DNA of 64,000 nucleotides from NCBI RefSeq assembly GCF_013415885.1, contig NZ_CP058910.1, forward strand, positions 372,001 through 436,000, given 5' to 3'. The stretch comes from Halosimplex rubrum (GTDB taxonomy: Archaea > Halobacteriota > Halobacteria > Halobacteriales > Haloarculaceae). Below, one piece after another: positions 8,955 to 17,651 of the stretch. The translations under genes and the position numbers were made by a program. Every line of letters begins with the position of its first letter. The first letter of the stretch is position 1. The notes beneath the pieces were generated by a model. That model worked only from the letters and a program-made list of their open reading frames with translations. It did no database searches and was not told where the DNA came from.

Positions 8955-9504
8955 ACCGGCCGATACCGGCCGAACACCCCGCCCTCGGGGCGCCCGCGCC
9001 CGCCGCATCGCCCGCGAACTCCGCACCGGACTCGCGCGCACCGGTCGGTATCTCCTCAGCCACCACGAACCCCACGAGTACGACCGCTGTCACCGCCTCG
9101 CCGTCGGCGGCCGGACGGTCCGCCTCTGCGCCCGCTGCAGCGGTGTCTACCCCGGCATCCTGGCGGGCGTCGCGCTCGTCCTGACCGACACCGCACCGGC
9201 CGCGTGGCCGTGGCTCGTCGCCTGCGGCCCGGCGCCGGCGCTGGTCGACTGGGCGGCCACGACGTTCACGCTCCGGCGGGGGTCGAACGCCATCCGGACG
9301 GCCTCGGGGGCGCTCCTGGGACTGGGGTACGGGGTCGCGGTCCCGTGGTTCCTGACGGCGCGGCCACTCTGGCTGCTGGCGGTCGCGGCGGGCTACGGCG
9401 GGGTCGCCGCGGCGCTGCTGGTCCGGTCGCGGGCCGAGAGCGTCGACGAAGAGACCGACCGCGACGGCGAGAACGCGGGCGAGAATCGGTCACAGGGCGC
9501 GTAG
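8951..9504 (+). CDS. DUF2085 membrane protein with apparent frameshift near its start
   Basis: The frame ending at 9504 encodes a recognisable DUF2085 protein: CHRLAVGGRTVRLCARCSGVY is the family Cys/His signature, followed by three or four hydrophobic helices. That frame has no ATG, GTG or TTG between the upstream TM2 gene body and the conserved region (first family-like residues near 9003). The expected start is GTG 8951, overlapping the TM2 stop as GTGA, but it lies in another frame. One base appears to be missing (a -1 shift) between about 8955 and 9000, in a C/G-rich run. This could be a sequence error, a real inactivating mutation, or programmed frameshifting. The body of the gene has normal codon use. 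Confidence 0.6.
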
Positions 9505-9554
9505 TCCTGCCACGGTGGACAGGCTTTTACTCGCCGAGCCGTTGGAACGGAACG

Positions 9555-10283
9555 ATGACACGGCCGCGCATCGCTCTGTTGAACGCAGCCCACGAGGCCG
9601 AGGGCAACCGCCGGAACTTCCGCCGGGAACTCGACGCCGACCTGACGGAGTTTCACCTCCCGACGGGACAGCACCCGGAGACCTTCGAGTTCGACGGCGC
9701 GGTGGTCACCGGCTCGCGCGCCTCGGTCTACTGGGACGAGGAGTGGATCCAGCCGACCAAAGACTGGGTCGGCGAAGCGATCGACCGCGGGCTGCCGTTC
9801 CTGGGCGTGTGTTACGGCCACCAACTGCTCGCGGACGTGCTGGGCGGGACGGTCGAGCCGATGGGCGAGTACGAGATCGGCTACCGGACCGTCGAGCACT
9901 CGGGCGACTCGGTGCTGTTCGACGGGATCGACGACGACTTCACCGTCTTCACCACCCACTCGGACTACGTCGCCGAGATCCCGCCCGGCGCCGAGCGGCT
10001 GGCCGCCAACGACTACGGCGTCCACGGCTTCCGCAAAGAGCGGGTGTTCGGCGTCCAGTTCCACCCCGAGTACGACATGGACACCGCCGCCGAGGTGACC
10101 GTCGGCAAGGAGGGCCAGCTCTCCGAGGAGCGCATCCAGTCGGTCCTCGACGGGATCACCCCCGAGAACTTCGACGCCGCCTGCGAGGCCAAGCAGGTGT
10201 TCGACAACTTCCTCGCGTTCGTCGACGCGGTCGACGCGAGCGGCGCCGTGCCCGCCGACGACGCGGTGGCCTCCGGCGACTGA
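9555..10283 (+). CDS. Class I glutamine amidotransferase-like protein
   Basis: A 242-aa class I glutamine amidotransferase domain. The nucleophile elbow GVCYGHQ carries Cys86, and the C-terminal VQFHPEYD supplies the His of the triad. The protein is close to the stand-alone GMP synthase-like amidotransferase group, which hydrolyses glutamine or a gamma-glutamyl substrate. No synthetase partner gene is adjacent, so the ammonia acceptor is unknown. The start at ATG 9555 gives the standard opening strand PRIALLNAA. Confidence 0.88.
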   Translation: MTRPRIALLNAAHEAEGNRRNFRRELDADLTEFHLPTGQHPETFEFDGAVVTGSRASVYWDEEWIQPTKDWVGEAIDRGLPFLGVCYGHQLLADVLGGTVEPMGEYEIGYRTVEHSGDSVLFDGIDDDFTVFTTHSDYVAEIPPGAERLAANDYGVHGFRKERVFGVQFHPEYDMDTAAEVTVGKEGQLSEERIQSVLDGITPENFDAACEAKQVFDNFLAFVDAVDASGAVPADDAVASGD

Positions 10284-10338
10284 CCGGCGCCGGACCGAGC
10301 CAGCGAGCGTTTTTCACGGCTCACGCCCAAGAGCCGTC

Positions 10339-11508
10339 ATGCTCGACTACGTGGATCTGGAGGCCGACCTCTCGGCGGAAGAGCGGCTCGTCCGCGACAC
10401 GGCCCGGGAGTTCGTCGAGGAGGAAGTCCGCCCCGACATCGGCGACCACTTCGAGGCCGGCACCTTCCCCGAGGACCTGATCGCCGAGATGGGCGAGCTG
10501 GGCTTCTACGCCCCGAATCTCGACCACGAGGCGACGGCGGGCCTCGGCGAACGGGCCTACGGGCTCGTGATGCAGGAACTCGAAGCGGGCGATTCGGGCG
10601 TGCGCTCGACGGCGTCGGTCCAGGGGGCGCTGGTGATGTACCCGATCCACGCGTTCGGCTCGGCGGCCCAGCGCGAGCGGTGGCTCCCCGACCTCGCAGA
10701 GGGGTCCGCAGTCGGCTGTTTCGGCCTCACCGAACCCGACCACGGGTCGAACCCCAGCGCGATGGAGACCCGCGCCGAGCGCAGCGACGACGGCGAGGGC
10801 TACGTCCTGAACGGGTCGAAGACGTGGATCACGAACGCCCCCATCGCCGACGTGGCGCTCGTGTGGGCGAGGGACCGCTCCGCGGAGGGAGACCCGGTTC
10901 GGGGCTTTCTCGTCGAGACGGACCGGGAGGGGATCACGACGAACCACATCGACGGGAAGCTCTCGATGCGCGCCTCCGTCACGGGGGAGATCGGCCTGAA
11001 CGACTGTTACGTCCCCGAATCGGCGGTGCTCCCCGACGTGTCGGGGATGAAGGGACCGCTCGCCTGTCTCACGCAGGCCCGCTACGGCATCGCGTGGGGC
11101 GCGGTCGGCGCGGCGCGGGACTGCTTCGAGGTCGCCCGCGAGTACGCGACCGACCGCGAGCAGTTCGGCGGGCCGATCGCCCGCTTCCAGCTCCAGCAGG
11201 AGAAACTCGCCGAGATGGCGACCTCGATTACGACCGCGCAGCTGCTGGCCTATCGGCTGGCCGACCTCAAGGAACGGGGCGACCTGCGCCCCCAGCAGGT
11301 GTCGATGGCCAAGCGCAACAACGTCGCGGCGTGGCGCGACGTGGCCCGGACCGCCCGGGAGATGCTCGGCGGCAACGGCATCACGACCGACCACTCGCCG
11401 ATGCGCCACCTCGCGAACGTCGAGACGGTCTACACCTACGAGGGCACTCACGACATCCACACGCTGATCCTCGGGGAAGACCTGACCGGGATTTCGGCCT
11501 TCGAGTGA
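10339..11508 (+). CDS. Acyl-CoA dehydrogenase, glutaryl-CoA dehydrogenase-like
   Basis: A 389-aa FAD-dependent acyl-CoA dehydrogenase. GDSGVRSTASVQGALVMYPI and CFGLTEPDHGSNPS are typical of the glutaryl-CoA dehydrogenase branch (signature 1). Glu368 in YEGTHDIHTLILG is the catalytic base position. The helix bundle containing YATDREQFGGPIARFQ and LGGNGI follows the family. It would oxidise an acyl-CoA with transfer to an electron-transfer flavoprotein. No beta-oxidation genes are adjacent, so substrate choice (glutaryl-CoA or another short acyl-CoA) is open. Confidence 0.9.
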   Translation: MLDYVDLEADLSAEERLVRDTAREFVEEEVRPDIGDHFEAGTFPEDLIAEMGELGFYAPNLDHEATAGLGERAYGLVMQELEAGDSGVRSTASVQGALVMYPIHAFGSAAQRERWLPDLAEGSAVGCFGLTEPDHGSNPSAMETRAERSDDGEGYVLNGSKTWITNAPIADVALVWARDRSAEGDPVRGFLVETDREGITTNHIDGKLSMRASVTGEIGLNDCYVPESAVLPDVSGMKGPLACLTQARYGIAWGAVGAARDCFEVAREYATDREQFGGPIARFQLQQEKLAEMATSITTAQLLAYRLADLKERGDLRPQQVSMAKRNNVAAWRDVARTAREMLGGNGITTDHSPMRHLANVETVYTYEGTHDIHTLILGEDLTGISAFE

Positions 11509-11573
11509 CGGGCCCTCGAAGCCGCGCGGGATAGACCCTCGAACTTATCACGGGCCGCGCCGACCACTCGGCG

Positions 11574-12098
11574 ATGGAAACCGGGTTCGTCGGGGCGGTC
11601 GCGCTGGTGGTCTCCTTCGGGCTGGTCGTCGCGTCGCCGGTCGTCGCGCTCGCGGCGTGGGCGCTCTCGGCGCGTCGCGACCGCTTCGGAGACGCGCTGG
11701 GGACGGTCGTCGCGGGGTCGGTCGGCCTGCTCGCCGCCGGCGCGGTCGCGCTGGCCGTCCTCGTCGACCCCGGCGCGGGGCTGACCTTCGGAGCCGTCGC
11801 CGTCGCGGCGGCGCTGGTCCTCGCGGTCTTCCCCGTGTTGTTCGGCCGGCAACTGCTCGGCCGCTGGACGCTGCTGGACGCCGACGAGGCCCTGGAGTAC
11901 GCCACGCTCGGCTGGCCGGTCGCGATGGTTCTCAGCGCCGCGCTGTTCGTCGCCCCCGGCGGGTTCGCCCGCTACAACGTCCTCTTCCTGGAGGGGCTGG
12001 CCGCCACCGTCGCCTGGCTGACGCTCGTGCTCGTCGTCACGCTCGGGCCGGCGCTGGCCGGGCTGGGGCTGTACAACCTGATCGAACGGGTCGCCTGA
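11574..12098 (+). CDS. Hypothetical membrane protein, five or six helices
   Basis: A 174-aa, strongly hydrophobic protein with five or six predicted membrane segments (for example VGAVALVVSFGLVVASPVVA and GLLAAGAVALAVLVDPGAG). A basic cytoplasmic loop (SARRDRFGD) fits the positive-inside rule. I do not recognise a family. It is convergent with the cupin gene downstream and separated from the dehydrogenase by 65 nt. Codon bias is typical, so it is likely a real gene. Confidence 0.75.
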   Translation: METGFVGAVALVVSFGLVVASPVVALAAWALSARRDRFGDALGTVVAGSVGLLAAGAVALAVLVDPGAGLTFGAVAVAAALVLAVFPVLFGRQLLGRWTLLDADEALEYATLGWPVAMVLSAALFVAPGGFARYNVLFLEGLAATVAWLTLVLVVTLGPALAGLGLYNLIERVA

Positions 12099-12134
12099 CG
12101 CCGCCGGTCGGCTCGCGCTCGGAGCGCCAGCCGG

Positions 12135-12602
12135 TCAGTCGAACCGGCCGGTCTCGGCGCCGCAGTCCGTGCAGCGAGTCACGAGCGTCGCGCGGTCGTC
12201 GGCCATCTCGACTGTGTTCTCGGTGCGGCCCTCGCAGTCTGGACACGCCCGGAGCATCTCGGTCCGCCGGGCGTCTTTCGGGGCGCCCATCGCGATGGCG
12301 ACGCACGGCTCGTCGCCGGCGTTGCGGCCCAGTTGCCACTCGCCGGGGGAAAAGCGGACGGCCTCGCCCGCGGAGACGGCCACATCGCCGTCCTCGGTCT
12401 CGAAGGTGGCCGTCCCCTCGACCAAGTAGAACACCTCCTCCTGGTCGGGGTGGCGGTGGTAGCCGAAGCCGAAGCTGTCGCCCGGATCGAGTTCGTAGTA
12501 GTTCAGCGCCAGTTCCTCGGCGCCGAGGGCGTCGGCGAGCGCGCGCTTGTCCGCGGCCGGTCCCATCCGCCGCTCGACATCCTCGCGGGCGACGCGGTCC
12601 AT
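12135..12602 (-). CDS. Cupin protein with C-terminal zinc ribbon
   Basis: A 155-aa protein. Residues ~35-110 form a cupin barrel with motif 1 (GYHRHPDQEEVFYLVEG, two His and Glu as metal ligands) and motif 2 (VRFSPGEWQLGRN). Residues ~120-155 hold a CxxC...CxxC ribbon (ACPDCEGRT ... RCTDCGAETGRFD). Likely a metal-binding sugar-isomerase-type or sensor cupin; the substrate is unknown. ATG 12602 is preferred to the GTG two codons upstream. Confidence 0.85.
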   Translation of the reverse strand: MDRVAREDVERRMGPAADKRALADALGAEELALNYYELDPGDSFGFGYHRHPDQEEVFYLVEGTATFETEDGDVAVSAGEAVRFSPGEWQLGRNAGDEPCVAIAMGAPKDARRTEMLRACPDCEGRTENTVEMADDRATLVTRCTDCGAETGRFD

Positions 12603-12758
12603 ACCCACGGCTACGACGGCGAGTCAGTAAAGCCTCGTGGGGGCGACGCGAACCGCGCGGGGGGAGCGACCGGGGCGAGAGTGGAAGCGGCGAGAGCGGA
12701 GACGGACGCGAGCGGGGCGGACGGCGGGCGACCTACGGGGAGAGCGCGGCGCGGGCGG

Positions 12759-12923
12759 TCACTCGGCGCGGTCGATGTCGAGGTCTTCCTCGATCCCGTC
12801 GAGCCAGTCGGAGTCGGCGATCTCCTCCATCTGCTCGCGGAAGTGCGTCTTACAGACCCCGACCTTGACGCCGTCTTTCTCGACCGCGATCTCGGCCTCG
12901 CGGTCGCAGTAGTGGCACTGCAT
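12759..12923 (-). CDS. Small zinc-finger protein (DUF6757-like)
   Basis: A 54-aa protein beginning MQCHYCDREAEIAVEKDGV, with a CxxC pair and a later VCKTHF that together make a four-ligand (C2-CH type) zinc site, then an acidic helix. It matches the small haloarchaeal family I know as DUF6757. The start at 12923 places the zinc motif at the very N-terminus, as in the family; upstream in-frame residues are not conserved-looking. Function is unknown. Confidence 0.8.
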   Translation of the reverse strand: MQCHYCDREAEIAVEKDGVKVGVCKTHFREQMEEIADSDWLDGIEEDLDIDRAE

Positions 12924-13032
12924 ACCCGTTCTTGGGTCCGAGGGGCATTGAACCCTGCGGCCGCGGAGACCGACGTGGCGGCGTTCGACGGTCACACGCG
13001 TCCGAGCCGGGGCGGCCTCGACGCCCGGCCGG

Positions 13033-13845
13033 TCACGGGGCGACGCCGAGCGCATCGCGGAACCGCTCGTACTCGTCGGTCGACAGGCCGGTCTCGCCGA
13101 GCGAGCGCCCGTGAGCGTCGCTCCCGCCGGTGACGACCAGGTCGTGGCGCTCGGCGACCGCGCGCACGTTCTCGACGGCCAGCTCGCCGTTCGCGCCGGT
13201 GTGCCCGCGGGCGCCGTACGGGTAGGCGACCTCGACGGCGTCGAGCCGGGGAGCCAGCTCCAGCGCCGCCGCGGGCTCCGGGTACCGGAGCGGGTGGGCG
13301 AGGGAGACGAGCGCGCACGCGTCGGTCAGGAGGTCACGGCCGCGCTCGAACGACGGGATGTCGCGGGCGACGTAACAGGGCCCGCCCTCGCCGATGAGGC
13401 CGTCGAAGACGTCGGGGATCGAGTCGTAGCCGTCGTCGCTCTCGATCACCGCCCGGGCGATGTCCGGACGGCCCAGCCCCGGCTCGGGTTCGGCGGGGAT
13501 CGCGTGACCGAGGCGTTGCTCGACGCGTGCGATGATCTCGCGACCGCGCTCGACGCGGTCGCGCTGGAGCCGGTCGATCTCGGCGACGAGCGCGTCGGTC
13601 GGGGCGACGCCGTACCCCAGCACGTCGACCCGCTGGTCGTCCGCCTCGACGCGGAGTTCGATGCCGTGGACCACGGTGACACCGTCGCGCTCGACGACCG
13701 GCGCGTCCAGATCGGGGTGGACGCGGTCGTGGTCGGTGACCGCGACGGCGTCGAGCCCGGCCGCTCGCGCGGCGGGCGGGACCTCCGAGAGACGGAAGGT
13801 TCCGTCGGAGTTGTCGGTGTGGACGTGTAGATCCGCGGCGACCAT
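13033..13845 (-). CDS. PHP-domain phosphoesterase
   Basis: A 270-aa protein of the PHP (polymerase and histidinol phosphatase) superfamily. N-terminal DLHVHTDNSDG gives the first metal motif and AVTDHDRVHPDL the second. Later metal ligands are visible in ALVSLAHPLR and VTGGSDAHGRSLGE. This arrangement matches the TrpH/RNase AM-like phosphoesterases that hydrolyse nucleoside bisphosphates or short RNAs 5'-3'. The precise substrate is not determined by sequence. Confidence 0.88.
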   Translation of the reverse strand: MVAADLHVHTDNSDGTFRLSEVPPAARAAGLDAVAVTDHDRVHPDLDAPVVERDGVTVVHGIELRVEADDQRVDVLGYGVAPTDALVAEIDRLQRDRVERGREIIARVEQRLGHAIPAEPEPGLGRPDIARAVIESDDGYDSIPDVFDGLIGEGGPCYVARDIPSFERGRDLLTDACALVSLAHPLRYPEPAAALELAPRLDAVEVAYPYGARGHTGANGELAVENVRAVAERHDLVVTGGSDAHGRSLGETGLSTDEYERFRDALGVAP

Positions 13846-14009
13846 ACCTGTCAGTCACACCGGGTGCTCAAGCCGGTTGCGGTCGACGCGAGTTCGACGG
13901 CCGGCCCCGGTGCGACGAGGAGCGCGAGTCCGACGACCGGTTCCGACGCGGCGAGGAGCGCGAGTCGGCGATCGACTCGCGGTCGTCGCCGACCGCCGGC
14001 GACGGTCGT

Positions 14010-14420
14010 CTACTTGTCGAGGAAGTCGGGGCGGTCGGTCGCGTCGATCTCGTCGGGGTCGGGCCGCTCCAGGCCCTCGAACTTGTCGACGGCCTCGGGG
14101 AGCCCGTCGCGACCGCCGGTCGGCAGCTCGTCTTCGTCGACGGTGACGACATCCCCCTCGACGAGCTCGTCCCACACCTGTGCCTCGTCGGCGTCGCCCG
14201 CAGGGGCGGCCTCGCGGCCCTCGTTTTTCCCCTCGCGGAAGGCGAGCTCGACGATGCTCTTGGTGTAGGCGGTGTCCATCTCGTCATGGACGGCCTCGAA
14301 CTCCTCGCGGTCGTACTCGCCGAGCGACTCGGCGACCCCCAGCGCGTAGGCGCGTTCGGTCGCCTCGTCCCTATCGAGGCTCGTCCACGACGTGCCGTAC
14401 TTCTCCTCGTACAGACCCAT
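14010..14420 (-). CDS. Haloarchaeal conserved protein paired with KaiC-like ATPase
   Basis: A 136-aa acidic, soluble protein (opening MGLYEEKYGTSWTSLDRDEA, ending DRPDFLDK). No enzymatic motif is seen. It starts three bases after the stop of the KaiC-like gene and so is translated with it. Similar proteins occur beside RecA/KaiC-like ATPases in haloarchaea and have been labelled HTR-like. A partner or effector role for the ATPase is inferred from the coupling. Confidence 0.75.
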   Translation of the reverse strand: MGLYEEKYGTSWTSLDRDEATERAYALGVAESLGEYDREEFEAVHDEMDTAYTKSIVELAFREGKNEGREAAPAGDADEAQVWDELVEGDVVTVDEDELPTGGRDGLPEAVDKFEGLERPDPDEIDATDRPDFLDK

Positions 14421-14423
14421 GGG

Positions 14424-15110
14424 TCAGGCCTCGACTTTCTGCTCCGGCCGCACCCGCAACCCCCTGTCGGAGAAGTCGATCGCGCGGATGTCGCAGTCGA
14501 TCGCGGTCCCGCGCATCTTGATCACCTGGACGCCGCGGGTCATGCCGCCCTGCTCCAGGTAGTTGTGGAAGAAGATCACGCCGTGAGCGAGGTAGTGCTC
14601 GTCGGCGTACGACGAGGGGTCGGTCATCTCCGAGATGAGGACGGTGGTCGTGTCGGTCTGTTTCAGCGCGGAGAGAAAGCCCGTGATCTCGTCGGACACG
14701 TCGTTGAAGAAGTGCTGGAGCAGCATCGTCGAGTCGATGACCGCGCGGTCGATGTCCTGCTGTTCGAGGAAGGCGACGATGCGGTTCGTGAGTCCGCCCT
14801 CGGTGCCGAACTGGGTGATCGTCCGTTTTCCCCCGTCGGTCATGAGGTTGAGGAACTGGACCTTCCCGGAGGCCATCACCTGGTCGAAGCCGAACTCGTA
14901 GCCCGACATGTCCTGCATCAGTTCCTCTTTGGTCTCGTGCATCGTCACGTAGAGGCAGTTCTCCCCCGCCTTGGCGCCCTGCGTGATGAACTGCGTGGAG
15001 AAGGTCGTCTTCCCGCTCCCCGGGGGACCGCTCACCACGTAGAGCCTGTCTTTCAGGAGGCCGCCCTGGACCAGCTCGTCGAACCCAGGGACGCCGCTTG
15101 AAACGCGCAT
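14424..15110 (-). CDS. KaiC/RAD55-like ATPase
   Basis: A 228-aa single KaiC/RecA domain. The opening GVPGFDELVQGGL is the KaiC signature, Walker A is GPPGSGKTT at residues 28-36, and Walker B is near RAVIDSTMLL. Start ATG 15110 gives the standard short N-terminus; TATA-like TCTATATC on the minus strand around 15131-15140 supports a near-leaderless start. Haloarchaeal single-domain members are thought to act in signalling or motility regulation, as with ArlH/FlaH relatives. It forms a two-gene operon with the 136-aa protein gene. Confidence 0.88.
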   Translation of the reverse strand: MRVSSGVPGFDELVQGGLLKDRLYVVSGPPGSGKTTFSTQFITQGAKAGENCLYVTMHETKEELMQDMSGYEFGFDQVMASGKVQFLNLMTDGGKRTITQFGTEGGLTNRIVAFLEQQDIDRAVIDSTMLLQHFFNDVSDEITGFLSALKQTDTTTVLISEMTDPSSYADEHYLAHGVIFFHNYLEQGGMTRGVQVIKMRGTAIDCDIRAIDFSDRGLRVRPEQKVEA

Positions 15111-15320
15111 ACAGTCGGATCGAGGCTTCCGATATAGACCTTTGCCCCTCATTTTTCACCGCTGATAACAGCACGTGCCGCGTCGCCGCCCCGTCGGGAC
15201 CACCTCGGTCGGGTTCGGTCGGCGACGGCGTCCGCTCAACCCAGGCGGCCGAGGCACGAGCGACAGAACGTGACTTGAGGGGGGCGACAGTATCGACGGC
15301 GATAGCGGCTCGCCGGCGGC

Positions 15321-15614
15321 TCACCGGATCTGTGCCAGGCACTCGCGACAGTAGGTGTAGCTCTGTTCGTCGGCGTTGGCCGTCCCGCACTGGTGACAGC
15401 GGACGCTGCCGTCGCCCTCGTCGGCCTCCTCGGGCGAGCGCGGGTCCCGTTCCCCGACCGACCGTCCTCGGTCCCCCGACTGCGGCGGCGAGGCCTCGTT
15501 GGACTCCAGCGAGACGCCCCCCAGCGACCGGTCCTCCGAGAAGTACCGGACCAGCAACAGCTGCAGGAGGGTGAACCCGGCGAGGTAGACGAGGATCCAG
15601 CCCCACGGTTCCAT
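15321..15614 (-). CDS. Membrane-anchored zinc-ribbon protein
   Basis: A 97-aa protein. One N-terminal membrane helix (WILVYLAGFTLLQLLLV) is followed by a polar linker and a C-terminal double-cysteine ribbon (RCHQCGTANADEQSYTYCRECLAQIR). The topology suggests a membrane-tethered zinc ribbon facing the cytoplasm. It resembles the haloarchaeal DUF7577 group, though the family number is from memory and unsure. Divergent from the DUF4097-like lipoprotein gene. Confidence 0.75.
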   Translation of the reverse strand: MEPWGWILVYLAGFTLLQLLLVRYFSEDRSLGGVSLESNEASPPQSGDRGRSVGERDPRSPEEADEGDGSVRCHQCGTANADEQSYTYCRECLAQIR

Positions 15615-15746
15615 GTCGTGCTATACGTTGTCACGGCACTTGGGTGTTTGGCCGGGAGGCGAAACCGGCCCCGACCGGCAAGAACCGGAAGCTGGCCCTG
15701 TGACCGCCACGTTTTTGCCGGACAGACGTATCGGTTCGAACGAACG

Positions 15747-16601
15747 ATGTCCCCATCCGCCCCCTCCTCCGAGCGGCCGGTCGATCCGTCTTCCCACCCG
15801 TCGCGCCGTCGCGTGCTCCGGGCCGGCGCCGGCCTCGCCGGCGTCGTCGGCCTCGCGGGCTGCGTGCTCTCGACCGAACCGTACACCGAGAGCGTCGAGC
15901 GGTCGTTCGACCCCGGTGACGCCGAGGAACTCGCCGTCCGGACCGACTCCGGCGACGTGACCCTCTCGGCCGAGGACGGTGACGCCGTCACCGGCACCGT
16001 CCGCAAGGTCTCGCGCGCCGGCGAGGACGCCCTCGACGAGGTGACCGTCGAGGGGAGCGTCGACGACGGCCGGCTCACCGTCGCACCGCAGCGGCCGGAC
16101 TCGAACACGAACGTCACCGTCGACCTCGACCTGGCGGTCCCCGAGGGCCTCGCGGTCGTCGAGGCCTCGTCGGGCAACGGCGATATCGAGGCCGACGGCG
16201 TCGCCGGCGACGGCACCTACAGCTCGACCAACGGCGACGTCGACGTGACCGGCGTCGACGGCTTCGTCACCGTCGCGTCGACCAACGGAGACCTCGCCGC
16301 GACCGACGTGGGCGGTCTCGACGGCGCCGAGACGACCAACGGCGACGTGACCGTCGACGTGGCCGCGATGCGCGGGGACGCGACCTGCCGGTCGCGCAAC
16401 GGCGACGTGACCGCCGCGGTCGCCGACGACCTCTCGGCGACGGTCACGCTGGCGACGGACAACGGCGACGCCACGGTCGAGGGCGTGCAGCTGACCGTCG
16501 AATCGTCGGGCGAATACCGCGTCGAGGGGACGATGGGCGCGGGCGACCACGCGCTCGAACTCCGCTCGACCAACGGCGACGTGACGCTTCTGGGGCTGTA
16601 G
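15747..16601 (+). CDS. Tat-exported lipoprotein with DUF4097-like beta-strand repeats
   Basis: A 284-aa exported protein. The Tat twin-arginine signal (SRRRVLRAGAGLAGVVGLAG) ends in the lipobox LAGC, which predicts a lipid anchor. The rest is a repeating parallel-beta pattern in which the unit S/TxNGD(V/L/I) recurs about every 18-20 residues (SGNGDIEADG, STNGDVDVTG, STNGDLAATD, RNGDVTAAV, STNGDVTLLG). This is the DUF4097 / adhesin-like solenoid. Role on the cell surface is unknown. It is convergent with the acyltransferase gene, 13 nt away. Confidence 0.88.
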   Translation: MSPSAPSSERPVDPSSHPSRRRVLRAGAGLAGVVGLAGCVLSTEPYTESVERSFDPGDAEELAVRTDSGDVTLSAEDGDAVTGTVRKVSRAGEDALDEVTVEGSVDDGRLTVAPQRPDSNTNVTVDLDLAVPEGLAVVEASSGNGDIEADGVAGDGTYSSTNGDVDVTGVDGFVTVASTNGDLAATDVGGLDGAETTNGDVTVDVAAMRGDATCRSRNGDVTAAVADDLSATVTLATDNGDATVEGVQLTVESSGEYRVEGTMGAGDHALELRSTNGDVTLLGL

Positions 16602-16614
16602 AATCGCTCGCTCG

Positions 16615-17529
16615 CTACGAGCCGCCCGGCGGCTGGCGCTCGCGCTGGAACTCGTCGAACACGTCCAGGTTCTCCGGTAGCTCGTACGCCAGTTTTCGCT
16701 CCGCCCGGCGGTCGACGTTGGCGTCTTCGAGGTCGTCGGCGACCGGCTCCCAGCCGTCCTTGACGGCGATCGATTCTGCGGGCGTGCCCGCCGCGATGTG
16801 GTGGGCGGGCACGTCCTTGCCGGCGATGGACTTCGCGGCGAGGACGGAGTTCTCGCCCATGCGGACGCCCGCGCGGACCATCGAGTCGTAGGTGACGCGG
16901 GCGTCGTCCTCGATGACCGTGTGGTAGTTGTCGACGGCGGTCTGGTCGTTGACATCGTGGTCGTGGCTGTAGACGTGAGCGTCGTCGGAGATGGAGACGC
17001 GGTCGCCGATGGTGAGCATGCCGCGGTCGTCGAGGTGGACGTCGTCGTGGACGACGACGTTGTCGCCGACGGCGATGTTGTGGCCGTAGGTGAAGGTGAT
17101 CCCCTTGAAGAAGCGGCAGTCCTCGCCCACCTCGGCGAAGAGGTGGTCGGCGAGCATCCGCCGGAACCGCAGCGCGAACTCGACGTTGTCGGCCATCGGC
17201 GTGGCGTCGAACTGCCGCCAGAGCCACTGGAGGTACTTCGTGCGCTCGAACTCCCCCTCGTCCATGTTCTCGACCTCGGCGTAGTACTCGCTCTCGAGGG
17301 TGACGTTGCAGGGGTCGTACCCCTGGAGCCGCACCCGTTCGGCGGGGGTGACGTCGCCGCCCGACTGCCAGCGCTCGTAGGCCTCCCGGTCGCCGAACAG
17401 GTCGACGAGCACGTCCTCGACCACGTCGCAGGTGTCCTCCTCGCCCGACAACCGGTCGTCGACCTCCGCGATGAACGCGTGGATGCCCTCCTCGCCGCCC
17501 GGCGGCAGCGAGACGTGGCGCTTTGTCAT
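16615..17529 (-). CDS. Left-handed beta-helix (hexapeptide) acyltransferase
   Basis: A 304-aa protein. The central region (~130-235) has the hexapeptide-repeat pattern of trimeric acyltransferases (ITFTYGHNIAVGDNVVVHDD, DRGMLTIGDRVSISDD, ending AGKDVPAHHIAAGTPA), with the His-rich YSHDHDVND loop near the likely active site. Members transfer acetyl or similar groups from CoA or ACP to sugars. The ~120-residue helical N-terminus is an extension with no family I can name. It is divergent from the CPBP gene, with a palindrome in between. Confidence 0.85.
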   Translation of the reverse strand: MTKRHVSLPPGGEEGIHAFIAEVDDRLSGEEDTCDVVEDVLVDLFGDREAYERWQSGGDVTPAERVRLQGYDPCNVTLESEYYAEVENMDEGEFERTKYLQWLWRQFDATPMADNVEFALRFRRMLADHLFAEVGEDCRFFKGITFTYGHNIAVGDNVVVHDDVHLDDRGMLTIGDRVSISDDAHVYSHDHDVNDQTAVDNYHTVIEDDARVTYDSMVRAGVRMGENSVLAAKSIAGKDVPAHHIAAGTPAESIAVKDGWEPVADDLEDANVDRRAERKLAYELPENLDVFDEFQRERQPPGGS

Positions 17530-17583
17530 ACCCCGTCGAACGGCCGCGGCGACAATAGGGGTTTCTGTACCGGTCCGAAACCC

Positions 17584-17601
17584 GGTGACACCGGTGTCAC
17601 C
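17584..17601. promoter_or_regulatory. Perfect 18-bp palindrome between divergent genes
   Basis: GGTGACACCGGTGTCACC is a perfect palindrome located 20 nt before the TATA-like CTTTAAGT (17621-17628) of the CPBP gene and 55 nt before the acyltransferase start on the other strand. Its position in a divergent promoter suggests a dimeric regulator site. The binding protein is unknown. Confidence 0.45.
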
Positions 17602-17651
17602 ACCCCGTCGCCCGACGTGGCTTTAAGTCGCCGACGGCCGACCCTCCGCCA

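Noticed and set aside
13917-13966. Two copies of GAGGAGCGCGAGTC between the PHP and KaiC-operon genes
   Set aside because: Short, GC-rich and of the kind expected by chance in this genome; no further structure.
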